The notes: generated by a model not told the origin, from the letters alone. Shown: positions 1 through 11,829, counted from the first letter of the stretch. The stretch: 64,000 bases of DNA from Riptortus pedestris (GCA_019009955.1 CM032233.1:88160001-88224000), one strand, 5' to 3'. Numbers and translations: made by a program.

Positions 1-620
1 ATGTATAGAACAATTCTAGAGAATCAACATTTTAACAAGATATAACTTTTCCTAATCCTAATCATAATAATGGAGATATTTTAACCCCCTCCCCCCCCCC
101 CTCCTGGTCCGATTTTGGCCATTAACATATATGAATGTTAGTGTTGAATGAAACATTTAACTATCGAGTATGGCACACATCAAATAAACATTTGTGATTT
201 AAGAACTTAAAATCTTAAACGATGTCGTCAGCACACAACGTATTTGCACGTACCTCACACACAGTAAATGTCCAATGAAAACAATATTTGGTATTTAAGC
301 CTCGAATAAAGTGGTTCATGATGTAACAGCTTATAGTTAATATGACAAGAGTTGGAATAGGTGTTTACTGAAGACTGAAAACCAAAGAATGCAAACATCT
401 CGGTTAATTTCATGATAAAGAAAAAACGTATATAACAATTTTTTGTAGGATATTTAATTTGCAATAAGATTGGTTTTATGATAACGGAGAATTTCGAGTT
501 TTTAAATTCACTCCCCCCCCCCTCTAACTGGTCCAAATTTCAACCATTAACGAACTTGATCTTTCGTATTAGATAAGACTTTGATCTGCTAATATAAACT
601 AGACACTAGTGACAGGGAGG
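1..620 (+). mobile_element. Fragment of the palindrome-ended (Helentron/HINE-like) repeat, core region
   Basis: This carries two tandem copies of the family core: a C-run block (79-105 and 509-524), then a block resembling the 'ccattaacgaacttgatctt' stretch, then AT-rich sequence ending in a 'ctgaagactgaaaa' motif. The same order recurs at 2700-3020, 5230-5600 and 39900-40140. Neither terminus is present, so this is an internal fragment whose core was duplicated in tandem. Confidence 0.6.
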
Positions 621-879
621 TGAAAGTAACAGGTGACGTAAAATAATTTTATTTGAAGAAGAAGAAGTGACTTACTTGGCATCTCGTATGAATTGGATAG
701 TAAATAGTTCACAATCAGGGAAGGTCCTGGCTAGGCTGAGTTGGCAAAGCTACTGAACTCGGAACTGGACAGTGAACTCCTCCCACAGCTATTGTATTTA
801 TGATAATTGATAACCTTTACCCAATTAGGTGTAATAATTAGCATGCCCTCACAAGCATCATGCCCCTATCCAAAATAGC

Positions 880-1200
880 CATTTTCCTTGTTGAGATTAG
901 CATTTTTAGCAGATTTCCCTTGCGGAAGTTGTACTCATGACGCGATTTTCGAAATTGAACCTAAAATGTCCTTTGAACCTACCTATTAGATGAGCTCGTC
1001 AAGTTATTTAACTGCTTAAATCGTACCAGAGGGACAGGGGAGGGGGGTTAAGGGGGAGGGAGAAAATAGAAAATTCAAACCATCTCCAATACTAGAGTCA
1101 TATCAAAACATCATATACAACCGAACTTGTTTTAAATTTTATTTCTCATAAATGTTGTTCTATACATTTTTTCTTCATCTCAAATATTAACCGAGACATT
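880..1200 (-). mobile_element. Fragment of the palindrome-ended repeat, 3' end and G-run core
   Basis: On the minus strand this begins at the terminal block (agcagatttcccttgcgg, then actcatgacgcgattttcgaaa at about 938-955). It continues into the G-rich counterpart of the family's C-run at 1037-1060. The palindrome is partly decayed: its second half is not complementary. The microsatellite segment has been lost. Confidence 0.55.
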
Positions 1201-1705
1201 TTCATTTTTTACTTTTTAGCATTCAGTCACGCCAGCACATGGAAAATGTACTTAAGTTGGGCATCCCCTGAGTGGCGGACTTTCTAGTATGTTTTCTCCT
1301 CAATTCTTACTGGCGAAAGTTAAAGAGACCTCTGTTGGGACAGAAAGAATTTGCGTGCTGTTGCAATTGAGTGATATCGAGTGATCAGTTGGAGTTTCAA
1401 TTCAGTATGTCATAATTCATTCTATAAGGGACCGTTACGGTTTGGTTTTCGTAGTGCTCATAGCCCGCAGTGTCTTAATTTCATAAAGTTATAGGAAATT
1501 ACAGAGAAATTTCCATAGGCATTCTCTTACATCTCATTGAGTTAAACAAAATAATTCATTTCAATTTACATTAAAATTGAACTGTAGTAACAAATTCCCC
1601 CTAATTAAGGGGGTAGCAATTTAAAAATATAAGTTAAAAATAAAAGTTCTCCCCTATTAAAATACTAATAGAGCTCATCACAAAACATGGATTTATTATC
1701 TATTC

Positions 1706-1708
<3 letters not shown>

Positions 1709-1788
<80 letters not shown>
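1709..1788. repeat. (TA)n microsatellite
   Basis: About 40 uninterrupted TA dinucleotides. Flanking DNA does not clearly match the repeat family that carries most other TA arrays in this window. Confidence 0.95.
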
Positions 1789-1793
<5 letters not shown>

Positions 1794-2414
1794 AAAATGA
1801 GTTAAAATAATTAATGAGTATGATTTATTTAAAAGTGGATATATATTTTCTTACTTCATAAAAAATATATTGTCTTTATACCACACGTGTTCTGGCTACC
1901 TTGTTCGCCAATTAAGTGTCCTTTTGTTATGATAAAAAGATTTTACTATCCAAGCTGTGTTAACCGTTGTTGGCGGATTTAATATAAATATGAGTCTCCG
2001 TCAAAATATTACGTTTGCGATTACCTAAGCACTAAATAATCACATTCCATATCCCCTTTGACTGAAAATGCGTCACGCAGGACCTGCATAAACTATAACT
2101 AGTTTCAATTAGTTTTATTGTTAGCCGTTTTTGATATATCAAAGTAGTAGAGGATAGTTGGGTTACGGCTAAAGAAAACTTTCTTAATTCTTCTTGTAGA
2201 GAATTTTTAACTAGTTTCCCAAAGTGCTGTAATGACGTGACAGTGATCTTAGCTTGCCATCTATCATACCCATCTATCCTGTCATCTATTACTACCATAG
2301 GAAGAAGCCTATGCATTGAAATGTGAGCCAGGGCCTAAAACATTTAGTGATTCAGTTACTCAAAATGAAAATCGAATGGCTATTAGTGGAAGTTTACTGA
2401 AGGCTGAAAACATA

Positions 2415-3150
2415 AAAATAAAGTCCGACACGCAGAGGCTGCATAAACTAAGCAGATTTCTCACGCGCGGGTATAGCACACTATAGATCTCATCTCACCA
2501 TATATTTTGCATTAATAAGACAAAATCCGATGAGTGGAAGTGGGGGTTTACTGAGTGCTGGAAACAAGAAAGTACAAATCACTCCTTTATATTTGAGCTA
2601 TGAAATATCTATAAATAGAAAAACGATTGTAGAGCATCGATAGTTTAACAAGATTGCTTCTGCAACATTTTTTGGTACGACTCATAATAACCAAAAATAT
2701 TATAAATATTGGGATCCCCCCCCCCGACCAACGCCCATTCTTCGGCCAGGTTCTGCCATTAATTAATGAATGACCTTTAGTGTTGAATAAAACAGTTACA
2801 TATCCAGGATGGTATAGATCAAATAAACATTTCCGAGTTAAGAACGTAAAATCTTAAATGACGAAGACATCACAATTCGTATTTGCATCCGCCTTACACA
2901 GTAAAAGTTCAATGAAAACAATATTTGGTATTTATGCTTGGAATTGTTTCATGATATAAAAACTTATTATTAATACGACGAGAGTACAAGTGGGGTTTTA
3001 ATGAAGACTGAAAATAAAAAAATGCAATTGTCTTCGCATAGTATATATGATAACATTTATAGACTAGACCATGACATTTGCTATAAGATTGGTCCTATAT
3101 AATTTTTCGATCCAACGTATAATAGCAACGAGATTTCCAAGTTCCATAAG
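2415..3150 (+). mobile_element. 5' part of the palindrome-ended repeat
   Basis: It starts with the 5' terminal signature (gtccgacacgcagaggctgc, then taaactaagcagattt, 2422-2462). It continues through the 'gatctcatctcacca' block (2486-2501), a C-run at 2706-2716 and the core that ends near 3110. The same order is seen at 42835-43045 and 39727-40140. The 3' palindrome is absent, so the copy is truncated or interrupted. Confidence 0.6.
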
Positions 3151-3189
3151 TCCCCTCCTCTAAACTCTCCCTCATGGGATTAAGTTATA

Positions 3190-3330
3190 AGTGCCCAAAA
3201 AAATTGTTGGCTCCCGCTATAGTTTTTATCTCATTTACAATTCTGAATGCGACAAAAGTCACAAGTTCTATATAACAAAAAGTCCGTCTCGCAGGGGCTG
3301 CATAAACTGAGCAGATTTCCCGCATGGAGT
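3190..3330 (+). mobile_element. Repeat block shared with 6005-6085, next to a 5' repeat terminus
   Basis: Bases 3205-3260 ('attgttggctcccgctatag' onward to 'gcgacaaaagtcac') are closely matched at 6017-6085. At 3280-3325 follows the 5' terminal signature of the main repeat family (gtccgtctcgcaggggctgc). This is either a second family or a variant internal segment. Confidence 0.45.
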
Positions 3331-3598
3331 TTTACAATAGATAAATCTACATACCGGTAACACAACACCACCGTGAATAAATAAAAACGATAATAAGAAA
3401 CCTCCCGACGGAAAGCATCTGAAATATAAACAAACAGTTCTGCCAACTTCTTACCGGAAAGAAAAACAATTAGTGTAATATATCTGAATACAACTTATTA
3501 ATTTGATTGAAAACTATTTACTATATCTAATACTGTAATTTATATTTTATCAGAATAATTTTTATCTCAATCAAATTTAAGTAGTCCAAAAACTTAAG

Positions 3599-3690
3599 AA
3601 GGGGGGGGGGGCACCAGAACATATTTGCATGAGTACGACCTCAATAGCTGGTTTCCCTTAAGGGAAATCTGCTAAAATCGAACAAGGAAG
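3599..3690 (+). mobile_element. 3' palindromic end of the repeat family (fragment)
   Basis: This holds a 12-G run followed by 'gagtacgacctcaatagctg' and the terminal palindrome gatttcccttaagggaaatc (about 3649-3671), ending in tgctaa. It is a 3' terminus without most of its body. Confidence 0.55.
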
Positions 3691-3879
3691 AGTAAGGGCA
3701 GAGATGAAAAGGAGAAATATAAAAGTTTATTTTTATAGCTAGCTGAATAAGATATTTCTAAAGTCATTTTGTGCAATCCATATTCTAACATCAACGTGTC
3801 ACTGGTAAGTTAATATCACAGTTAGCTGCGTTTACCTCCCACAACGTCCGATCCCGGATATTGAGCAAATTCAGCATTC

Positions 3880-5075
3880 TTAGCAGATTTCCCTTAAGAT
3901 AAATCAGCTATTAAGGTCGGACTCGTGACGCGATTTTCGAAAAGTTGGGATGACGAAAATGAGGCCCGTTCAAAACTATATATATTTGTCTGGTAACTCT
4001 CTAGCGGTTGCAATGTTTGTTTGATCATTGTCAAACTTGATATTTAAACGTTTTATGTGAAATTAAAGATCAAGCTCGTTAATGGCTGAAATCCGACCAG
4101 TGGGTTCAGAGGGGGAATTTCTAAAATTCTTAATATCTCCTTTATTATACGTTGGTTCCAAAAATTGTATCAATCATATTACAAGTATGTCTATAAATGT
4201 TATGTACATGTTTTCTCTAAATTGAATATTAAACGAGATATTTACAAATTTTAGTTGTCGGCCGCCAGTAAACTCCTACTCGTAATCATGTCATTTTAAC
4301 AATTAGCTGTAGTATCATGAACCACTTCGTTCCAGGGTTAAATTCCAATTTTGTTTTTTATTGACCTTTTACTTTGTGAGATACATAAAAGCTCGTTGCG
4401 TGATGACTACACCAATTAAGATTTTACGTTCTTGTTTCGGAAAGTTTATTTGACCTATAGCATACTCTATATTAAACCATTTTAGTCAACACTAAAGATC
4501 ACATTTGTTATTGGCTGAAATCGGAGTTGGAATAGTAGAGGGGGGAAATTCCAAAACTCAAAATATTTCCCTTATTATGAATGAGATCTTAAAATGTTAT
4601 ATAACCAGTCTTGTTAAACTATTGATGGTCTACAATTTTTGTTCTATGCGTTGTTGACGTAACTCAAATATTAAGCGAGTACTCGAACTATCTTGTTTTC
4701 AGCCTTTAGTTCTCTCCCCTTCTCTTTGGTCTTTACAAGAAATCGTGGGGGCTCAGGTTAGCCATGTGAGTTAAAGCGTTGCATTTAATCTTATATGGTA
4801 AACCTAGAGAGGCGAGTTCGATTCCCGCCTGGACAATGAAATTTATTTAATGACGGAATTCATTAAATAAAATCTGAGTGCCACCCTGGCTAGAAAAGGG
4901 GGTATCCTGTATATAACCCGTCTCAATTAGCCTTAGTTGCAAAAAGTGGACGTTAATAAATAATAATAATACATAGAAATCGGGAATTTGTGGTGAGATG
5001 AGATCAGTAGTGTTATAAGAGCGCTTGGGAAATCTGCTTAGTTTACGCAGCCCCTGCGTGTCGGACTTTTTTGTT
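3880..5075 (-). mobile_element. Near-complete copy of the palindrome-ended repeat, interrupted by a SINE
   Basis: Read on the minus strand, the copy runs from the 5' signature at 5028-5075 (aaatctgcttagtttacgca, then gcccctgcgtgtcggacttt in + sense) to the decayed 3' palindrome at 3885-3915. In between lie two tandem core blocks (4070-4250 and 4495-4700). A tRNA-derived SINE sits inside at 4747-4970. The microsatellite slot (about 3980-3995) holds only a very short TA stretch here. Confidence 0.6.
4747..4970 (+). mobile_element. tRNA-derived SINE nested in the repeat copy
   Basis: It starts 'ggggctcaggttagccatg', with an A-box-like segment and a B-box-like gagttcgattccc near 4814. The SINE body follows (taatgacggaattcattaaa, then 'ccaccctggctagaaaaggg') and a (taa)n-type tail. 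The same structure occurs at 49874-50096 and, inverted, at 25171-25383. The tRNA-like head has no mature tRNA fold that I would call functional. Possible target duplication: agaaatcg on both sides. Confidence 0.75.
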
Positions 5076-5150
5076 AATTATTTAGGTATTAAAACATTAA
5101 AGAATAGGTGTATTCACGTATCTGGAAAAATTATTAACATCTTACGTAAA

Positions 5151-5632
5151 TAAAGTCCGTCACGCAGGGGCTGCGTTAACTAAGCAGATTTCCCAAGTGC
5201 CCACGTATTTGCATTTATCTCAAAATGTAAAAGTTCTATTAGAACAATATTTGATATTTAAGCTTCAAATAAAGTGCTTCATAACATAATAGAATATTGA
5301 AAATATGAGATGAGTACCAGTGGGGCTTTACTGAAGACCAAAAACTAAAAAATGCAAATATCTCAGTAATTAATCAAAATAGTGAAAAAATGTACATAAC
5401 AACGTTTATAGAACATTACATTTGCAATAAGATTGGTTCTATACATTTTTTCGATCCGATGCATAATAACGGCGATATTAAGAATTTTCGAAATTCTCCC
5501 CCTCTAAACCCCCCCCTCCCCCTGGTCCGATTTCAGCCATTAACGAACTTGATCTTTCTTTTTGTATAAAACGGTTATATATCAAGTTTGGTAACGTTAA
5601 GTCAAAAATTGCGACCGCTAGAGCGGTAACAG

Positions 5633-5705
<73 letters not shown>

Positions 5706-5830
5706 CAGTTTTGAACGGACCTCATTTTCGTCATCTCCTGAGTAGGATCGATGGACATTTGAAGAAAAATTTCGAAAATCGCGTCATGAGTGCAACCTCA
5801 ATAGCTGATTTCCCTTAAGTGAAATCTGCT
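5151..5830 (+). mobile_element. Full-length copy of the palindrome-ended (Helentron/HINE-like) repeat
   Basis: The 5' end is aagtccgtcacgcaggggct followed by agcagatttccc (5182-5193). The core has a C-run (5498-5522), then 'gcgaccgctagagcggtaac' and a long TA array (5637-5700). Next come 'cagttttgaacggacctcat' and the 3' palindrome gatttcccttaagtgaaatc, ending tgctaaaa. The 5' agcagatttccc is inverted at the 3' end (one mismatch). It lacks coding capacity, so it is non-autonomous. Confidence 0.65.
5637..5702. repeat. (TA)n microsatellite inside the repeat element
   Basis: About 32 TA units occupy the internal microsatellite slot of the surrounding element; the minus-strand frame of Tyr-Ile repeats is a by-product. 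Confidence 0.95.
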
Positions 5831-6004
5831 AAAATTACTTTAAATAACACAATAAACAACTTTTGTTATGTGCACGTTTGCCGAAAAACAATAGAAAACA
5901 AAATAGCACGATTTTTTATTTCAGGCCTCTCTCATAAACCCCACTCCCGTCCGTACCTAGACATTTTATTTAATATTTCCGAGTTTGTTTTTAGGTTTGG
6001 TTCA

Positions 6005-6435
6005 ATTGTTAGTACCTAATAAAATTGTTGACTCCCGCTATAGTTTTTAGCGTATATCTTGTTTATAGTTCGTTGTCCGACAAAAGTGAAAATAACAAAA
6101 ATTACTCTAAATACCAATATAAACACCTCCTCATATGTGCATAAGCCGAAAACCCAATAGATATCGCCAATTTTTAATTTCATGCTTCCCTTATAACCCC
6201 CACTCCTCTTTGTTCCTAAAAATGTTAATATAGCTTAAAATCAAAAAGACATTAATACTAACCCACATACGGAGGTTCATTGAGTTCGTTTTAACCCCCA
6301 TTCCTATTCATCTCAGAGAATATTAGCTTAGTCTATAGTCTAAATTGTGTAGTAGTAATATGCATACCAAGTTTCATAAAATTCGGTTCAGTAATTTTGT
6401 CGTGAAAAGGTAACAAACAAACAACAAATTGCAGT
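6005..6435. mobile_element. Unclassified interspersed repeat fragment
   Basis: 6017-6085 repeats the block at 3205-3260. The far end reads 'aagtttcataaaattcggtt' then a cgtgaaaaggtaacaaacaaac stretch (6378-6425). That type of end is common in non-autonomous insect transposons and LINE tails. No terminal repeats or open frame are found, so the class stays open. Confidence 0.4.
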
Positions 6436-6519
6436 TATCGAGTCTATGACATGTGAAACGAAAAAGTATCATGAAAATTCGAGAAAAATATCAATCTACA
6501 GACAGAGGTTACAATTTTA

Positions 6520-6800
6520 GTAAATTTCCCTTAAGCTATAGAGCTATCAGCTACTGAGGTCGAACTCATGACGCGATTTTTGAAAAAATTCTTCAAATGT
6601 CCGTCGATGCTACCCAATAGATGACGAAAATTCTGTCAAAATTATGTATATATTTGTCTGTTAACGCTCTATCGGTCGTAATTTTTGTTTAATCGTTACC
6701 GAACTGGACATTTAGTCGCTTTATGTAAAAAGAAAAATCGAGTTCGTTAACGGCTGAAATCGGACCAGGGGGAGAGGGAGTTTAGAGGGGCAAAAATGCT
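6520..6800 (-). mobile_element. 3' part of the palindrome-ended repeat
   Basis: On the minus strand this holds the degraded terminal hairpin (6525-6560), the 'cgaactcatgacgcgatttt' block and a very short microsatellite slot (6648-6655). The core block with a G-run at 6768-6797 follows. The 5' end is missing. Confidence 0.55.
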
Positions 6801-7099
6801 TAGTTAAACCCATAATTTCTTCCTGTTAACATATAATATTAAATACACAATAAATAAATTGAACTATAAAATTATATATATATAATTGCAACATATATTA
6901 AAAATGATATTCATAAATTTAAGAAAATAATCCTATATTTTGTATTCTCTAAGTTGAGGGGGGGGGGGGCAGTTAGTGTTTACTCCGCTATTCTATACCT
7001 GAAGGCCTGTATTCCACATTCGATTATGTTTTAAAAAATTATATTCGTTTGAGGTCTCATATTTAATAAATTCGTGTAATTCTATCGGACAATCGATTA

Positions 7100-7355
7100 T
7101 TATGTTAAGTATGAGATGCATTGTCACTTCTGTTGTCCTGTTGCTAGGCAACCTCGCCTTAGCGACAGAGCCGGATACTCCGACTTTTAAATGTATGTTT
7201 TCATGCCCGTTCGCTTAAATCAGCTTACTTCTTTGATCAACTGACTTTTAACAATTCTTATTTTACCACGATCAGTTAAAATGTAATCTGAATATGATTA
7301 TGCTATTGTATATGCAAACGTTTCTGAAAAATATCACTTATTTTTACCTTGAAAA
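7100..7355 (+). promoter_or_regulatory. DYNC2H1: Probable promoter and 5' UTR of DYNC2H1
   Basis: This repeat-free stretch before the start codon is locally richer in GC around 7138-7195 and contains an X-box (listed separately). I see no convincing TATA box, so the transcription start cannot be placed. The codon two positions before the ATG is an in-frame TGA (7350-7352), so translation in this frame cannot begin further upstream within this exon. Confidence 0.55.
7140..7152. promoter_or_regulatory. X-box (RFX / DAF-19 type binding site)
   Basis: GTTGCTAGGCAAC is an inverted repeat with perfect 5-bp arms GTTGC/GCAAC. It fits the RFX X-box (GTTGCC, spacer, GGCAAC) except that it is one base shorter than the classical 14-mer. 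It sits 204 bp upstream of the ATG of a ciliary motor gene. RFX factors are established regulators of intraflagellar-transport genes, including the dynein-2 heavy chain in nematodes and flies. Function here is inferred from motif and position. Confidence 0.75.
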
Positions 7356-7398
7356 ATGGAATCAGATCTTAGAAAGGATTATATATTAGGAATTTCAG
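7356..7398 (+). CDS. DYNC2H1: DYNC2H1 exon 1 (residues 1-14, start codon)
   Basis: It encodes [14 protein letters not shown] plus one base. The start context is aaaATGg with A at -3 and G at +4, and a TGA lies in frame two codons upstream. The spacing from Arg-Lys to the FGL in exon 2 equals that in vertebrate DYNC2H1. Intron 1 (1,306 bp) holds a partial palindrome-ended repeat at 7985-8455. Confidence 0.88.
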
Positions 7399-10300
7399 GT
7401 GATAACTAATTTTTTTATATTCTATTTATAATACATTAACAAAATTGGTTCAAATCAGTATTTATATTTGCATTGTATTAATATATAATGTCAAGCTAAT
7501 TTTTTGTAGCTAAATTGATAATTTTGTCAAGCTAGTTTTGTCTTCTCTAAGTTCCTATCATATAAAATATTGCTTTATTTATTTCACATGCATAAGATGA
7601 GTCATTGTATTACTCTTTCCGTATATATATTCATTCATTTATTTATTTATGAAAGTAAATTTGTTACTATTGCATAAATTGGCTTGATCCTAATTAAAAG
7701 ATGAAAGTATCTATATCTACACTAACACAGTGATGAATTTATCCTTAAATGTTTAATTTTGTTTCAAATTAATATTTTAGTAAAATGAAAACCTTTTTTT
7801 TTTTTATTTATTCATTTTTAGTGCTGCACACAACAGCCCGTGTAATCTAAATGGATAAAATAAATACCATATTCGCTTTACACATATTTTTGACAACTAG
7901 TCACAAACTTAATGTTCGATACATGAATCAGCTAATTACTGATGTTTGTTCCTTTGCATAGGTGTAATATTGTTTTTAACCGGTTTTTGTGAGATGAGAT
8001 ACATGCGAATTACCTAGTGTTAAGAATATTTTACATTCTTAACTCGAAAATGCTTATTTGATCTACTCCGTACTTGATATTAAAGCGTTTCACTCAAGGC
8101 TAACGATCATATTCAAATAATGGCTGAAATCGGACCTCGAATAGGGGGGTTTAGAGGGAGGTGGAAAATTCATAAATATCTCCGTTATTAGAGGATGGAT
8201 TGGAAAATGTAATAGTACATATGTTGTTAAACTAGTGTTACTCTACAATTCTTGTTCTATACATTTTTTGATTATACATATATTAAGCAAGTTATTCGCA
8301 CTTTCTTGTTTTCAGACTTCAGTAAACCCTCACTTCTACTCATCAGACTTTTATTTCGAAATATAGAATATGAGTTGAGATGGGATCAGTAATGTGTCAT
8401 AAGAATGCGAGGTAAATCTGCTTAGTTTACGCAGTCCCTGCATGACGGACTTGTGTTGTATTTTATTCCCTGGGGGGCTGTAACAGTAGGAAGTTATTAT
8501 TATAAATATTGTGAAATACATAAAGGTAATACAATTTTAATCAGCTAGTATTCTGAAGTCTTACTATACAAAAAAGTGTAATACCTCAACTGACTAAAGT
8601 GCAATATCAAAACTAACTATAATTCATAAAACCACTATAAATTTCATATTTTATAACATTTTGTCTATATAATTAGCTTGAGTCATGTTTTTGATTTTTT
8701 ACAGAGAGTTTTTTTGGTCTAAAAATTGCACCAGATGACAAAAACAGATTGCAAGATGATTTGTGTATATCCAATTTTCTTGATAATTTGAATTACATGC
8801 TTTTGACATGTATTAAAAGGGAAAATTCTATTTCCTTTGCTAACCAGGTATGCCTAGCTGAAGAAATATTAATTTATCATTCATTATTGTTAAATGTACT
8901 ACATAACTTTATATTATTCAAAAGTAATTTGTATTTTACTTTATTTAGCAAAAGTAATATGTTTGTGTTTAATGAAGCTTCTTCACTCACTATCTACTCA
9001 ATTTCTAACAGATGATTGAAAATTTGTATTATACATAAAATCATGAACCTGAAGCTTTACATTAGGGATATCCTAAATTCAAAAGGCATTTTCTTTTAGG
9101 TTTAGTGGATTGTAATGACATAAAGGAATGTCACTAAATAACAATAAAATTACTAGAATTATTGTTAATATAATATTCATTTGCTTCGTCCGTTTTCTAT
9201 ATTTATAGAGAGGCAGCCATATACATAAACTACTCAGAATCTCATTTTCCTTCTAGCTTGGTTTGGGATACACCTAAATCAGGGAAACCATTATCGAGCA
9301 CCTCTCTTATTCACTTATTGTGAGCTTTTTATATTATAAGTTGATGTGGGTATAGTGTGTTGTAATATTTTACTCCCTGGTCTTCTTTAAAATAATTTGT
9401 GTAAATATTTTTGGGCAGTGGTGGCTCATCCATTGATATATCCTGTCTGGTGAGCTCTACTTATTTGTACTGCAAACAATTGGATTCACTGAGTTAGTAA
9501 GCACTTGAACGTAGAGATGTACCACAATAATTTCCACAAATCAAAATACATGATAATGCAGGGAAGTATTAGCTCCCTCGCCCCTCTACTTAAAACCATT
9601 CACTGGGATTTCATCTGCTCTGGAGGACTCATTATTTCTTAAATGTTAAAGCAATTTCTAGATCTTATTAATATCTGTTGATTCTTAAGTCCCCTCTAGG
9701 ATTTCTTGTGTTAACTTCTTTAGTGCCTTCTTGTTTTAGGTCTCATTGTATATCATCAAATAAAAAAATAAATATCCCAAACTACTTACCCATTTCCTAT
9801 ACAATAGCTGTGACTTTCCTCTTACATTTTGTTTATTTTGTTTGCCGTGTTGGCTCCGTGAGCATGCATACAGCAGCTTGAGCATGAATATTTCATTATT
9901 TGCAGGATATTTTATAAAATTAAATTTAACTTCATTATTTAAATAAATACAATTAATTATGAAGAAAAACATTATTAGTAACAGATGAATATTAATTTTT
10001 ATAAACTAGTCAGTAGCTATTCACTATTTACTATTCATCTTTATGGTACAGCTACGAAAGACCTAAAATAAAAATTTGTTTATCTCTAAAATAGAGTGCT
10101 GGTTTCTCATGTGACAAATCCTGTTTTTAACCTAGCTTACGCATAATCTGTATATTATCTACTCATTCTGTTGGTAGAATTTTAGGTGGTCTTCTCAATC
10201 TTTTTTCCAATTAAATACCTATATAGATGCTAAAGCTGAAGTCCATAACTCAGTATTGACTTGATTTTCATGTGTATGCAGATGCCATCTTTTCCTTACT

Positions 10301-11792
10301 GTGAATATTTTCTGGTCTTAATGCTTTTTCTCTAGCGAACAATAGCCTAGTATCCTTAATTATTTTTAAAGATTTATTCTATTTTTAAGCATTTATTGTC
10401 ATGAGTGTTTTTATCTAATTGGTTTTAGGTCACATTTACTTCAGATAGTTGCAGTGTTTTGCTATTTTTTAAAGTTAAAAATGAGCCAACTAAAGCAGAA
10501 AATTTACACCAGAACATATTTATTTCATCCATGATTAATTCTCCTTTGAGGTCAATTTACTATTACATTTTAAGAATTTACTCTCCTTTGATGTCTAATG
10601 TAAGCATTTATTTATGTATTAATAAAACTAAATATAATCTGTACTCAGTTCTGATGCTTATTTCTTACATGAATTACTTTAAAAACGAAATAATTCACAT
10701 TATCACAACTATCGATCACAATTTTCAATTAATTAATTTATTTATTTATTATATTTTTATATAACTGTTACAAATATGTAGTTAAATTTTTTGTTGTTGT
10801 AGGGCTCATCTGAAATTGATATCAATATTGACCCTAAACTTCATAAAATATTAAAAGACTTAGAAAATCGTTTAAGAACAGTACTTTTAAAACAGTCAAA
10901 ATCTGAAGCAGCTTCAATTGACAAGGATTCCTCTGCAGGTTTGTTTAAGTGATTACATTTTTCACTCGGAAAATGATTAGTTTGAAATATTGTGTCTTGA
11001 CAACTTCTTTTGAAAATATTGAGTGTGTTTTATTTTTGGGATAATTTCTTTTAGTTTTAATATTTCTGTCTGAAAAATAGAATATTCATGCACGTGAGTA
11101 TTCCGAAGAAATGTTTTTAGAATCTTATAAATATTAAAAGAGTATAAAATTAGTAAATGCTAAAACTTTTTAGTTGACATTAAAGTCTCACAGCCACTTC
11201 TTAAGTGAGCTGAATGTTGTGAATATTCTTTTCTTTGAGTTAGTAATTTAAAAGGAATAATAGACAGAGGTAAAATTTCCTAATCATTGGTTAATTTTTC
11301 AATATACTATAATGGATAAAGTATTTGGAAGATTCATTAAACTTTGAATTGGCAAAAGTAGATTAATGCCTTTATTATTAATATAAATTTGTATCACATT
11401 TTAGATATACTCACATTGCTTGATGAAGTAAATTACTGGAGAGAAAATGGTAACAAACCTGGAAATGTTTTCTCAGATCTCTTAGAGCCTCTTGCAGTGA
11501 AATATATGTAAGATTATAGAAGATTTATATATATTTTTTAATAGAATCTTTATTCTAGGAATATTTATTTTATTCTAGATAAATTAGAGCCAACGATTTT
11601 TAAATTAAATACATTTTTATTTTAATTATGGTCTTACAATTTCTATTATTTTTGTTTCATTCCATTTTACCTGATATCCCTTACTTAGAAGGAACTATTG
11701 AGGTTGTACTCTCAATTGTTAACTTTTTTCAAATGCTCTTCGATCCTACCTAGGAGATGATGAAAATGTGCTCCAAATTAATATACTTGTGT

Positions 11793-11829
<37 letters not shown>

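Larger units (their letters stand above)
1..7099. other. Intergenic region upstream of DYNC2H1, repeat-dense
   Basis: No credible protein-coding or RNA gene is seen on either strand. Open frames are short (under 95 codons), low in complexity or without recognisable motifs. Most of the DNA is fragments and near-complete copies of one AT-rich repeat family with C- or G-runs, plus one nested SINE and two long TA arrays; the main copies are listed separately. Parts not assigned to a family (about 620-880, 1190-1700, 1800-2400, 5835-6500 and 6800-7099) look like older mobile-element debris and show nothing I can name. Confidence 0.7.

Noticed and set aside
2032..2316. 94-codon minus-strand open frame upstream of the gene
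   Set aside because: It looks more complex than its neighbours, but I recognise no domain and it is surrounded by repeat debris; it may be a transposon fragment.
5478..5702. Open frames rich in Tyr-Ile or Cys-Val (also 11746-12094, 23375-23812, 28182-28478, 31858-32052, 39922-40293, 53209-53472)
   Set aside because: They are translations of TA or TG microsatellites; no non-repetitive protein domain is present.
1..7099. A second gene in the upstream region
   Set aside because: No frame with family-like residues, no splice-linked series and no RNA gene could be supported on either strand.
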